From the NCBI GenBank assembly GCA_001692895.1, contig KV748188.1, positions 1,612,001 through 1,676,000 on the forward strand: a stretch of 64,000 nucleotides of DNA, read 5' to 3'. The position numbers were made by a program, and so were the translations under genes. The notes beneath the pieces were generated by a model that saw only the letters and a program-made list of their open reading frames with translations, had not been told where the DNA came from and ran no database searches. The number at the start of each line of letters is the position of its first letter. Within the stretch, counting starts at the first letter, position 1. The stretch is from Cenococcum geophilum 1.58 (lineage: Eukaryota; Ascomycota; Dothideomycetes; Gloniales; Gloniaceae). Shown piece after piece: positions 34,275 to 45,899 of this stretch.

Positions 34275-35400
34275 ATGGAATATAAACGTTGTGCTCCTGG
34301 TTTTTATATACCATTAATTCAACTCATCTTTAAATTTAACCTCTTAACCATATATCCCTTAATATCCCTTAATATCCCTATAAGAATACCAAACATTATA
34401 TATATTACCTTAACTAAGCTTAGATATATTGCTAACATAACCTATAAGTCCTCAATCGGTACTTATAAAAACATTATAATATGCTATCGCCCCGAAGATA
34501 ATATACCTATTTATCAACTTGCTAGAAACCTTAAATTATCCTAGAATTGCATCGATAACAAAAATATAGCATCTGCTAGTAGGGAGAAAAAACAATTGCA
34601 GCTTTTTAACCCTATATAGAAATAGATACTTTATACGCTTACTTAAATACCTAATAAGGTTAACTTTTATAAAATCGACGATAATACGGAGGGTAATATA
34701 TAAGAGGATACGGAAATGTATACTAATTACCTTAAGAGCCTAGAAGGCCGCAGTAAAACTAAAATAGTCTTACCTAAGCTAATAGAGGGCCGTAGCGAGG
34801 CTAAAACAGACTCACCTTAACCAAAAGAGGGCTATATTAAAGGTTTGCTAGTACCTTTAGGTATGTTTATAAAACACCTATATATTTTTTAGCAATACTA
34901 ATAATTAAGCAGAGAATAGTTTAGCCAATTATATAAACTTCCTTAGAGATATATCTCCCCTAACTAAAGTGTTAACAATTTCCGATACTACAATTTTAGA
35001 CGGACAACTAAAGTATCTCTTGTTATAGTTGCCAACTTACTACATAATAGAGGACTTAAAGCGTCTCCGAAACCCTAGATATAGATTAGTTATATCTATA
35101 TATAGTCCTATCGCAGTAGTATATTAGTATCCTACCTGGGTTTTACCCGCGGGTATACCGTATAAGAAACTTATATTATACTATACTAAGAACCCACGTT
35201 ACCTCTATTATTATACTATAATATATAAACCGCTTAAAGATGTTATAATAGAGATAGTTTAGAAGGGTAAACCATATAAGCAAAGAGACCAACTAGAAAA
35301 GGTGCTAGATAATTATTTAGATCTATTAAGGAGAGGGATATATAAAAGAAAGGTAGATTATACCGTAGATAGAGCCTCTAAGAAGCTAAAGAAATAAGAA
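34275..35400 (+). pseudogene. Unrecognised cargo gene relic
   Basis: An intact ATG at 34,275 begins an 89-codon open stretch (MEYKRCAPGFYIPLIQLIFK, hydrophobic start). It continues past a RIP-type stop through KKQLQLFNPI, LKSLEGRSKTKIVLPK and LIEGRSEAK to about 34,900. After a frame change (an intron or an indel) another coherent part reads YYIIEDLKRLRNPRYRLVIS, PAGIPYKKLILYYTKNPRYL and DNYLDLLRRGIYKRKVDY to 35,397. I do not recognise it. Confidence 0.45.
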
Positions 35401-36750
35401 ATTTCTTATAAGAAAAGATTTTCGCAATTATATTCTTGTTTTCTAGCGTTAAGAATTAAGGCGCCAATTAGGATTTCTTTGGCTCGGTATTGTTTTTCTA
35501 TCTAGTTGCTTCTATATTAAGAGTATCTTGTTATCATTTACATATACATTAAATTAAAGTTAAGAACTTGCTTATAGTAAAGTCCTCTACCTTTATATAC
35601 TTGGCAGCGATAAGTTAGCCGCCCTATAACTCGCTAGTCCTCCATAAAGAATTAAAGTTAAGGTATTAAAGTCTCTGGCGTTTTTATAGGTAACTAGGGT
35701 GCAGGTTAACTCTGAATTTTATATTAATAAGGTAGGAATATTAAAAATAAATATAGGATATCTCTTTTAATATTAGCCCAAGTTATAACTCTAAAAATAG
35801 GATCTTATTTTAAGAACTAGATCTAATTCTAAAGACTCTATCCTATCCCAATTCTAAGCTAAACGTACTAAATATGGCTAAAAAGGTATAGCGTTAAGCT
35901 AAGCGGTTTAACGGTCTTAGAAGAGAGGAGCTATTTTCAGTTATAGCTTAAGTTATAATTCCAAAAACGGAATCTAATTCTAAAACTAAGATTTTAATTC
36001 GGGTTTATAAAGCAGACTAATTAACTACTATAAAAAGGGCGTGATCCTAAAAAAAGATCTAGTTCTAAGAACTAGATCCTAGTTATAGGAAATAGGTTAA
36101 TTAAGCGCTATAAAATAGGGTTGGCTATATCTATATTTAGTATATTAGGTTTAGCTCGTTTTAGGACTAGCTATGTAATTAATCGTAGGTACTTATATAA
36201 CTAACCTAATAATTAACCCACTATTGCCAGCTATACCTTGCCTAGCGCCTTTTAGCATCACTATATTAGAGCCTTACTCTATTTAAGCCTTACGCGTTAT
36301 AAAATAAACTAAAAGCTAATAACCATAATTACTAATAAATGCTACCTATAACTTTCTAATAATACTAAAACCCTATATACGCACTATATTTTTAACCTAT
36401 ATAACTAGGACTGCAAACGATGTTCCTGTACTTTAGGTTATTATAGCTTAGTATTTAACTAAGCCCCGCAAAGCCTTAGTCTAAGCCACGTTAAATTAGC
36501 TTAACTTTTCCGCGCCTAACCTTTAAATCCTCCTTATATTCCGCTTACACCTTACTTTCTCCCTTATACTTTCCTCTCTCACTATTCCCTTATTTTAAGA
36601 CGCGCCCAATATATATTTGACCTCCCTACACTTATTTACTTCTCTGCCATTATACCATCCTTATATACTGGTCTCTTTAATCCCCCCTTGCCTACCTACC
36701 CGCCTACCACGCCAGCCCTCCTAACGTAGCTCTCAGCGCGTTCGCTCGCA
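35401..36750. other. Intergenic stretch upstream of the FunK1 relic
   Basis: No gene recognised. It contains several related words of the GATCTAGTTCTAAGAACTAG type around 35,800-36,080, listed separately. The last 300 bp are C/T-rich, as in a fungal promoter. Confidence 0.5.
36056..36078. repeat. Perfect 11-bp inverted repeat (1-nt spacer)
   Basis: GATCTAGTTCT, one base, AGAACTAGATC. Partial relatives occur near 35,813 and 36,085, so it may be the best-kept unit of a degenerate repeat family. Confidence 0.75.
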
Positions 36751-39140
36751 ATAGCGAATCTCTTTAAATTAGAGATAATTAAAACAAATCCTATTAGGGA
36801 AGGACTAAATAGCTTTCACGATTTATTTAACTTAACTTATTAGGATCTAGGCATCCCTAGCTCTTCGGACTCGTTGCGCCAGATAGGCTATAAAGGTAAT
36901 TATTAATTTATCCGTTATAGGTTCTCTCTAATATATATAGGGCTTAAAAATCTTATAGTTAACCTTATCCTAGCATTATAAAACCTTTTTACTGCTTAAC
37001 TACTCCCATCTAGCGCTAGCCGCGGTACTCTTTATAGTGACCTTCTCCGACTCCTCCCTTTAGTTAATTCTGACGACTTTAATATTAAATGGTTCACCCC
37101 TCTCTTAAAAATAGTTATTAATCGCGAATTAGATAAGGACGTTTAGAGTAATACTATCACCACTATAATAGAGTCTACGCCTCCCCCCTAACCGCTACCA
37201 CTCTATATTTAATAAACCTTATATCTATATAATATAAGCAGCTTTACTAACTCGTCTAAATATAGGAAATATGTAGATTATGTTCTAAAGGAGGAGCTAG
37301 GCTCTCTTTATATAGGGATTCCTGGCTTATATAAAGCATTCTTTAAGGGAGTAGAAGGTCTTAAAGAGGCAAGCGCTGCCGTTTTTAAAAAATGTAAGGA
37401 AGGGGACAATCCACTATATGCTGAGGGCGGCTAGCGTAACTGGCCTAAAAGCGTAGAGTAGATTAATGTCCTAGAGTAGTTTAATAACCTAATTAAATTA
37501 TTTTTAGGCTTTGCAGAGGAGTATAGGTCCGCCCTAAAGATATGACAAATACTTATTATATATACTAAGTAGCCCTTATAAGGGTCTATAGCAAAGCAAA
37601 AGCTAGATATTAGTTTTATGAATAATCTAATAGCCAGTGAAAGCTCTTAATGCTATTAGTTGTATATACTTATACCAAAAGAGCTAAAGAGTAATCTAAA
37701 CACCGATATAGCTTCGTAGGTATAGTTTAATTTAGGAAAATATATAAGAGAAGTCTTCGCCGCTTAGGACACTCGTCACTTTATCCTAGGCTTTACCCTC
37801 TATAGATTTATTATACGGCTATAGGAGTATAACCGGGTAGGAGGCATTGTATTATCACTATTTAATATTAATAAAGACGGACTATAATTTACCTTAGTAA
37901 TGTTGGGATTTCTCTAGATAAATAAGGAGCAGCTTAGGTTTAACCCTATTATTCTAATATCGGACGGCAAGCGATATATTAAGGTCGTGCGTAATAATTA
38001 GACTAAGTATCTTATCCTTAACAAACTCATAAAGCGAGCACGCTATATCACCGGTCGAGCGACTACTTACTAGAAAGTACACCGTAAGGGGGACACCTCT
38101 AAGATACCCCTTATTATTAAAGACTCGTAGCAGTACCCGCAGCGTGAGAAAAAAGGTAAACTACTACATAAGGTAATAGAGAAAGAAGTAGTTAACGTGG
38201 CTAGGTACTATCACCATAAGACAGTTTATATAGGCGGTAAAGAAGATAACATTTACAATAACGTCCATAAGGGGCTAGATATTATAAGAGCAACAAACTA
38301 TAAGCTAGAAGACTTAATAATGCCTCTAAAACCGGCTAGAGCGAAAATCAGTATAAGGTAAGGCCGAAGTTCTAGCAGAAAGAGGTCGTCCAGCCATACT
38401 AACGCCCTATTACCGCTTAGCAAGCGTATATATTCAGGCTCTCCGCCTAAAGGCGGAAGGCGCCTTATAACCCTAAATCAAGTGCATTAACGTATTATTA
38501 CTAGGGACTACGGAAAGCCTCTTTATAAGGCAAGCTCTCGGGCTGTAATACTTACTATACTAGAGGGTAGTATTAAAGGATATAAGTCTTTATATACGCG
38601 GGCCGGCATTATTTAATATAACATTTTAATAGGCAACCTTATAATGAACGAGGAAGACAATAATCCTTCTTAGCCAGCATTCTTAATCGACTTTAATCTT
38701 GCGATTAAGGAGCAGCAAGAAGGGCCTTTAGGAGCGCGGGGTAAGACCAATATAAGAGCATTTATGGCAATTAGAGTGCTCCTAGGCGAGATATATTCAG
38801 CTTAGCATAATTTTAAGTCGTTCTTTTGGGTGCTATTCTAGATATGCATTTACTATAATAGACCTAATAGGAAAGGTAATGTTATTAATAGGTTTAATAA
38901 GTGGAATTCTATAGATATGGAAGAGCTAGCTAAGATAAAGAAAGGAGAAGTAGATAACGAAGGGGATTTTCTTAAGGGTGTAGGTGATAACTTTTCGCCG
39001 TACTATTAGCTACTAATCCCTTAGGTCAATAGATTGCGGAAGGTAGTATTTCTAGGCGGTGGGAGGCGAAAGAAAAATAATAAAAAACTTCCTTCTTAAA
39101 TAAAGGAGGTGCTTCGGGAAGTAAGGAAGGATTTAAAGGT
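36751..39140 (+). pseudogene. FunK1-type fungal protein kinase relic
   Basis: One plus frame can be followed from a former ATG (ATA at 36,751; ANLFKLEIIKTNPI...) for about 790 codons, interrupted only by TAA/TAG. Family landmarks: N-terminal FHDLFNLT; the pre-kinase segment YAEGG...NWPKSV near 37,415; FNPTIIISDGKRYIKVVR near 37,940; IPLIIKDS near 38,105; and EVVNVARYYHHKTV near 38,190. The catalytic loop YNILIGNL near 38,615 comes from an H-D-I-x-I-G-N pattern. AFLIDFNLAI near 38,670 stands at the DFG position (LIDFDLA in the family), followed by GKTNIRAFMAI and SFFQVLF. FunK1 kinases are a fungus-specific expanded group, often near mobile DNA. The role is unknown; the gene is dead. Confidence 0.85.
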
Positions 39141-39149
39141 GCTAGCAAA

Positions 39150-39440
39150 GTAGATAGAATAATATTTTATTACTCTTCTACCGTATAAGTGAAGTTTTAC
39201 GGAGATTCGGGCGGCTAAGGCTAGGTAGTAGCCTTGGTTAAAACGCATATAAAATAGTATAGGGCGAGTTACCTAGGCTAAATAAACCCGGGAAAGAATA
39301 ATATTTTATTTTCCTATATTCTTCCACCATACGGGTTAAAGTTTTGCGGGGATTTAGGCGGCTAAGGCTAGGTAGCAGCCTTAGTTAAAACATATATAAA
39401 ATAGCGTAGGGCGAGTTGCCTAGGCTGAATAAACTTAGGA
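39150..39440. repeat. 147-bp direct duplication at the kinase 3' end
   Basis: The segment around GTTTTACGGAGATTCGG...CTAAGGCTAGGTAGTAGCC (from 39,194) recurs 147 bp later (from 39,341). Differences are mainly RIP-type transitions. 147 bp is 49 codons, so the duplication keeps the reading frame (QSFTEIRAAKARQQPQLKRI-like in both). Confidence 0.78.
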
Positions 39441-39599
39441 AAGTAGATAACCTAATCTTCCGCTAAGCCCCTATACCCTACTATCCTATATAGGCTTTAA
39501 ATTTCTATAAAATACGTAACCTACTCTCTAGCCTATTAGAAGCCGCCTTATACTATCTAAATAGAGGCCGTCAGAGAATTAATTCCTTACTCTAGCTAA

Positions 39600-39960
39600 T
39601 CCCCTACTTAAACAAGTCCCCTATTTAAATAAATCCCCTATAGGAGCCAATGCCTACGTATTTCGCCGCCCTATAGGAACTAATCCCCTACTCTTAATAA
39701 TCCCCTACGGGATCCAATCCCCTACTCCAACAAATCCCCTATAGGATCCACTCCCCTACGGGATCTACTCCCCTACGGTAACAAATCCCCTATAGGATCT
39801 ACTCCCCTACGGGATCCACTCCCCTACGGTAACAAATCCCCTATGGCAATAAATCCCCTACGCTAATAAATCCCCTACGGGTGCCAATGCCTATATATTT
39901 TACCGCCCTATAGAAACCAATCCCTTACGGCTTATATTCCCGTACAAGAGATTACCCTTA
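39600..39960. repeat. CCCCTA-containing minisatellite, left block
   Basis: Many units of the AATCCCCTACGG and ACTCCCCTACGGGATCC types, spacing about 13-18 bp. A similar block with the same strand orientation lies at 45,320-45,760, on the other side of the HET module. Confidence 0.75.
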
Positions 39961-40060
39961 AAGGTAGCTCTGCGAAGCCTAGAGGAACTCTATTCTAAGT
40001 GTCCGTAAAGGCTAGAAATAGTAAAAAAAATAAGACTAGTTCTATTTCTAGTGCTTACCA

Positions 40061-40411
40061 AACTAGCCGCTTATAAGTAAAAGTCTTAGCATCCTACCTT
40101 ATATATCTAGTAAGCCGCCATTCTTAAAGGCACGTAATTTACTACGGTATAAAAGAGTACTTCTCTATCACAGTTTAAGCGCATAAGGGTATAGCTAGTA
40201 CGGGTCGGCCGCCCTCCCTACTAGTAGGGGCAACATCCTATACTAAATCCCTTTAATTATATATAAATTATAGTCATACTTACGTAGCTAACTAGCTCCG
40301 CATTCGTACTAGTCCTATACTACTGTAATTCTAGTCCTTATTTAGACCTACTACCGCCATCCTTAAATACAATATACCGTCTACCCATTTAACCCTATAC
40401 CTTATTCTTCT
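40061..40411 (+). repeat. Long inverted repeat, left arm (about 350 bp)
   Basis: Clearly complementary to 44,400-44,730. Examples of shared words are AAAAGAGTACTTCTCTATCA, GGTCGGCCGCCCTCCCT and TATCTAGTAAGCCGC. Most differences between the arms are RIP-type transitions. Confidence 0.85.
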
Positions 40412-40671
40412 AATATAATCCGTTTTATTAAAGGGTACTAATAAGCCTTATTTAGTACTAAGAAGGGCTAAAATACCTATTAGGTGTTAAACCTCACTTA
40501 TTACCTATACTTAAGGAGAACAAAGAGTAGCAGTTTTTATACTAGTGAAGAAAAAGGGCTATATATTGTTCTAACCAAGGGTATTAAAGCTAATTATTTA
40601 GGTACGTTAATATTTATACTCTTATACTCTATCTTATGGGAAACCTATTAACCCATTAACTAAGAACTAAT

Positions 40672-42160
40672 TCACAAAACCTTCCTAGCATCGCTTTCTT
40701 TTAATACGTAAGGTGCTTTAATTTCCCCAACTCCGAGTCTTTTATACCTCTTCACCAGTGGCTTTTTTTGGACAACTAGTATATAGTAAGTCCTCTGGGA
40801 ATCCTCTTCCTCATCTTTACGCATCCTAACGACGACACAATGTTTAAACTAAGTTTTGGCTCCTATATCGAACCATAATAACCCCACTCTCCCTAAATTG
40901 GCGAAAATGGTATACTCCTTCTCTTCTTGTTCTAATCGGCAATTTTTAAACCGCCTAACTTTAACAACTAATGTCTTTCAATTAGTGTCAAATCTAAGAT
41001 CTTTAGAGCGCGGAATTATAAGCATTAAATCCGATATAAAATCAATTCCTCTATTATATGCTATCCAAGACTAGGATAGTACCCTTTAACCACTATAAAC
41101 AATCGGATCCGTCTTCTCCTTATTAAACCGTTTCTATAGAAGTAGTCTAAAGAGAAAACAGCGAAATACTCCGTATCTTCCTTTAGTATTTAAGGCACTT
41201 TTTATACACTTGACTAAGCCAGAGACCGTAATATCCCTATTAGATTTATCGGTAAGACCATATTATAAATACTTCTTAAAAAGAATTTGGACAAAGTTAA
41301 CTATGCGATCGTACCCTAACTCCGCGAGCCGTTTAGGGAAATTAAAATTAAGAACGAAATATTCCCTTCCTAGTGGGCTAGAATACAATATTAGAGTACA
41401 TTACTTTGCTATAACCTTTAACTTTAGCCTTACTATTATAGTCTTATAAAGTTTTTGCAAAGTACATCTTTCGCACACTCCTAATACGTCTGTTTTGCAG
41501 AAAAATATATAGTTCTGCGGGATAGCACTCGCTCCTATAGTACCTAAGCTCTCTTATTAAGGGGGCTTTTATCTACATCTTTACTGTAGTTATATGTGTT
41601 ATTATAAACATAAACCTGTTTGCCGGAGCTACTTTAGATCTAAAAATACTAAGGACTTAAGTTCCGCTTAAGGAAGCCATCTCTCCAATTAGGCGCCGAA
41701 CTCGCGGCAATAGTATAGTAGGCAGAGGTAAAGACCTGTTCTATACGCCTAGCTTCTTTTTTCCAATCCTCCTCGTTTCCTTAAATTATGCAAAGAGAAT
41801 TAATCTAGAGGTACTCTTTACCAAGTTCTTAAGTCACTTAAACCGCATCTTAAAATGTCTTTAGCAGATTATTATAGCTAAATCCCTCTATTACCTAATT
41901 ATAGTAGTTTTCTAGAGTGGTACAGAACCGCTTCTTCTCCTTATTTATTGGATTACCCTAGTAATACAAGAGCACAAAATAGTCCTCTCTACTCGCTTAC
42001 TCCTAAAGTATCAATCTATTAAGATCTAGGCCTCTAATAAAGATAACTCTCGTTAGCCAGTATTGTGTTTGCCGGTTATATATATAACTTTAGTTATATT
42101 CCCAAAGCCATTCGTATAGTAATTGGAAGTATAAAGCACTACAGATTTAGAAGAGATTAA
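40672..42160 (-). pseudogene. HET-domain (heterokaryon incompatibility) protein relic
   Basis: The minus-strand frame reads as a typical HET protein. The core is LLKTFQDAVQVTQELGKEYL, where the family has LPKTFRDAI..LG..YLWIDSLCI, then INSLCIIQGNEEDWKKEA, EQVFTSAYYTIAASSAPNWR and DGFL near 41,830-41,690. KRAQVLQERVLSRRTIYFSA near 41,550 stands for RGWVLQERLLSPR. A HET-associated C-terminal region follows with SALNTKGRYGVFRCFLFRLL near 41,190 and SWIAYNRGI near 41,060, ending in VGEIKAPYVLKESDARKVL and TGA at 40,672-40,674. HET proteins act in allorecognition and cell death. The 3' third is less mutated than the 5' part. The N-terminus may extend to about 42,490. Inactive through RIP stops. 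Confidence 0.8.
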
Positions 42161-42665
42161 TTGTTTATAAAATAGGAGGTCCGATTTTAATACCATAACT
42201 ATTATCTATTAATGGTTCTTTTGCTAACATAAAGTAGTAAGCAACATAGTTAAATATATTAAAGGAGGGTAGAGACAAACCTAAATTAACACAAAGGCGA
42301 ATAATACGTGGACTATCTGTAGTAACTATAAGGGCTAAATTATCTCTAATTATAGGAACCTGTTAATAATCTCCACTATAATTACGCCGGACTATATTAA
42401 GGAGCAGGTTATAAAGAAGACAATTATTTCCTAAAGTGCGTAATTTAAAGGCACTTTTAGGGTGGTCTAAAGATATAAGATCTGCGTAGTATAAACATAA
42501 TTAAGCAGAGACGGGATTTTCAGAAGGTATACTCTAGGGCTAATTACTAAAAAACCTTATAGCAAACTGATTGTTAATAAAAGGGGTCTAAGATATTTAA
42601 AGTTAAGCCCTAAATTAATATAATATATAAAGAAATTAAAGACCTAAAATAAAAGTACTTATATC
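42161..42665. other. Region between HET relic and 70-bp array
   Basis: Possible N-terminal part of the HET gene on the minus strand (hydrophobic, Leu/Tyr-rich reading), otherwise unassigned. Confidence 0.35.
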
Positions 42666-43750
42666 CTACACCAATAAGCAGACCACGGTCAGCAGTTATT
42701 ATATCTCGTCCATTTTAAATAGGTTAACTTACTATCTATACTAATAAGCAGACCACAGTCAGCAGTTATTGCATCTTATCTATCTTAAATAGGTTAACTT
42801 ACCAACTACACTAATAAGCAGACCATGGTCAGCAGTTATTATATCTTATCTATCTTAAATAGGTTAACTTACTATCTACACTAACAAGCAGATCACGGTC
42901 AGTAGCTATTATATCTTATCCATCTTAAATAAGTTAACTTACTCTCTATACCAATAAGCAGACCACGGTCAGTAGTTATCGCATCTTATCCATCTTAAAT
43001 AGGTCAACTTACTCTCTACACTAATAAGCAGACCACGGTCAGCAGTTATTACATCTTGTTTATCTTAAATAGGTTAACTTACCTACTACACCAATAAGCA
43101 GACCACGGTTAGCAGTTATTATATCTCGTCTATCTTAAATAGGCTAACTTACTATCTATACCAATAAGCAGACCACAGTTAACAGTTATTACATCTTGTC
43201 CATCTTAAATAGGTTAACTTACCCCCTACACCAACAAATAGACCATAGTTAGCAGTTATCGCATCTTGTCTATCTTAAATAGGTTAACTTACCGACTACA
43301 CTAATAAGTAGACCATAGTCAGCAGTTATCGCATCTCGTCCATCTTAAATAGGTTAACTTACCCCCTATACCAATAAGCAGACCACGGTCAGCAGTTATT
43401 ATATCTCATCTATCTTAAATAGGTTAACTTACATCCTACACTAACAAGCAGACCACGGTCAGCAGTTATCGCATCTCGTCCATCTTAAATAGGTTAACTT
43501 ACCGCCTACACCAATAAGCAGACCACGGTCAGCAGTTATCGCATCTTATCCATCTTAAATAGGTTAACTTACCCACTACACCAATAAGCAGACCACGGTT
43601 AGTAGTTATTGCATCTTATCTATCTTAAATAGGTTAACTTACCCACTATACTAATAAGCAGACCATAGTTAGCAGTTATTATATCTCATCTATCTTAAAT
43701 AGGTTAACTTACCGCCTATACCAATAAGCAGACCACGGTCAGCAGTTATT
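42666..43750. repeat. 70-bp tandem array, 16 units
   Basis: Units begin near 42,671 and recur every 70 bp to 43,721; the last is partial. Each contains AATAAGCAGACCACGGTCAG and AAATAGGTTAACTTAC. The units keep several CA pairs each although the surroundings have almost none. They differ from one another mostly at single C/T or G/A positions. No coding frame is implied, since 70 is not a multiple of three. Confidence 0.93.
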
Positions 43751-44399
43751 CTTCTTTTTATATAGCGTTATATACCTCCTATATTTTAGGATTGCCGTTA
43801 GAGAATTAGCATTAGATAGCAAAGCTCTATATATACGTTTGTAAAGTTATTATAAATCCAAGAAGGAGCTCGTTCCTGTATAAACGCCATTTTCCAGCAA
43901 TTAGTGTTAAATCACATCACAGTAAGTTTACAATTACGGACTGTACGGGATTTATTATACGGGGTAAGGCCCAGCTAAGACAGCGATATCTCTAGAACTC
44001 GACGCTTACTACGCCCTCGATACTATAGCACTTAATTCTCTATAATGCGTATAACGCTAATACAAGTTAGGAAAGTATTACAGCTAAGTAGAGTAGGGTG
44101 TAGACAAATTATGGGTTGCTAAGAAACATGCCTAGCGTTGTATACGCACCACGAAAGGCTTCTATATATGCATTATTATATCCTCTTATTACGTACTACG
44201 TTATGGATAAAACCTAAGCGATTACTCTTAATCCCCCACACATGCACCTAACTGTACCACTTACTCTACTGACCAAGTGGCCTTATATAACCTCTTCAAC
44301 GAACTCTTACACAGTTAATTAACACTACTTAAGATATAATGGCAAAGTCGATATAACATTTTATAGAAGCCGATGTTAGATATTACTAGTTTAGTAAAT
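43751..44399. other. Spacer between 70-bp array and right inverted repeat
   Basis: No gene recognised. Several short patches here (for example around 44,220-44,290) keep CA/TG pairs. Confidence 0.5.
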
Positions 44400-44730
44400 T
44401 AAGAATTAAGGTTAGATAGGTAGATGGTATATTAGCGGCGTCTTAAACAAGTCTAGAATTTACAAGTATACTACTAGTGCGAATGCGGAGGTGGTTAGCT
44501 ATATAAGCATAGTAGCAGCTTATATAACGGTAATTAAGGTAATCTAGTTCTAGATATCGCCACTATAAGCAGGGAGGGCGGCCGACCTATACCGGCCACA
44601 CCCTTTATACGCTCAAACTGTGATAGAGAAGTACTCTTTTATACTATAGCAAATCACATACCTTTAAAAATAGCGGCTTACTAGATATGTAAGGTGGAGG
44701 TGCCAAGACTTTTATTTATAAGCGGGTTTA
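44400..44730 (-). repeat. Long inverted repeat, right arm
   Basis: Complement of 40,061-40,411. With it, this arm encloses the HET relic and the 70-bp array in a 4.67-kb module. Confidence 0.85.
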
Positions 44731-44917
44731 GGCCTTTTAGGTCTAGTAACATTAGACCGTTCTTAGGGGCTAGAACTAAAAAAGCATTTAAAAATATTTT
44801 TTTAGTATTAAGATTTTTATTAAGTGATACTAAACCTAAGACAAAGTAAAGCGCGGCGTGAAGAAATTCCGAAGAGAATATATTAATTAGCCTAAAGAGG
44901 TAAAAAGCTAACTAATA

Positions 44918-45250
44918 AGAGGGCTTAAAGATTTAACGAATAAGAGGGCTTAAAGATTTAACGAATAAGAGGGCTTAAAGATTTAATAAATAAGAGGGCT
45001 TAAAGATCTAACAAGTAGGGGGCTTAAATATTTAATAAATAAGAGGGCTTAAAGATTTAACAGATAAGAGGGCTTAAAGATTTAATAGATAAGAGGGCTT
45101 AAAGATTTAACAAATAAGAGGGCTTAAAGATTTAACAGATAAGAGGGCTTAAAAATTTGACAGATAAGAGGGCTCAAAAATTTAACTAATAAGAGGGCTC
45201 AAATATTTGGCCAATAAGAGGGTAAAAGATTTAGCCAATAAGAGGGTAAG
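44918..45250. repeat. 24-bp tandem repeat (about 14 units)
   Basis: Unit AATAAGAGGGCTTAAAGATT plus TAAC, period 24 bp. On the plus strand it reads NKRGLKDL in each unit, so it may be an eight-residue peptide repeat of a lost protein. Confidence 0.88.
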
Positions 45251-45319
45251 ACGAGCGTAACCTAAATTTTTCTTAAGCGGTACTAAAACTCCTTTTAGAA
45301 CTAACGTTCCTCTAGGTAT

Positions 45320-45760
45320 AGCTTTTGCTCCCCTACAGGGGCCAACAGCCACATTTTCCTCTCCTGTACGGGAACTAATACCCTACGGCTTCCGTTCTCT
45401 GTTCCTAGATCTATAGATACTATTAGCTATATCTTCCACTCCCCTACGGAACAAATCCCCTATAAATTCCGTTCCTATATATAGTAACCGTATCTTCTAC
45501 TACCCTATAAGAACTATACCCTATAGCTCCTGCTCCTATACGGCTTTTACTCCCCTATAAGAACTAATAGCGATTTCTTTTACTCCCCTATAGAAACTAA
45601 TCTCCTATAGCTTATAGTTCTCTATAGGGGTTAATACCCGCTTTCTCCGTCGCCTTATAGCTTTTAATTCCTTACAGAAACTAACGCTTATATCTTTTAC
45701 TCCCCTATAGGAACTAATGCCCTATAACTTTTATTCTCCTATTCCCAGATCTATAAGCAA
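45320..45760. repeat. CCCCTA-containing minisatellite, right block
   Basis: Irregular units such as ACTCCCCTATAGGAACTAA and TACTCCCCTATAAGAACTA, in the same strand sense as 39,600-39,960. Confidence 0.7.
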
Positions 45761-45899
45761 TTCGCCCGCGCCACTGCCTACCATATAGGTCTTATTGCTA
45801 TAAGAGTAAAAAAGTAATTTCAAGAAAGCAATAAGTAATAATGCCACCAGCTATAAGATCTATAAGACATATTTAATACTCTGTATATATAAGCAAATC

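Noticed and set aside
40856-41449. Two plus-strand ORFs of 72 and 79 codons
   Set aside because: Shadows on the opposite strand of the better supported HET frame.
42666-43750. Resemblance of the 70-bp array to a CRISPR array
   Set aside because: The whole 70-bp unit is repeated with point differences; there are no unique spacers, and the DNA is fungal.
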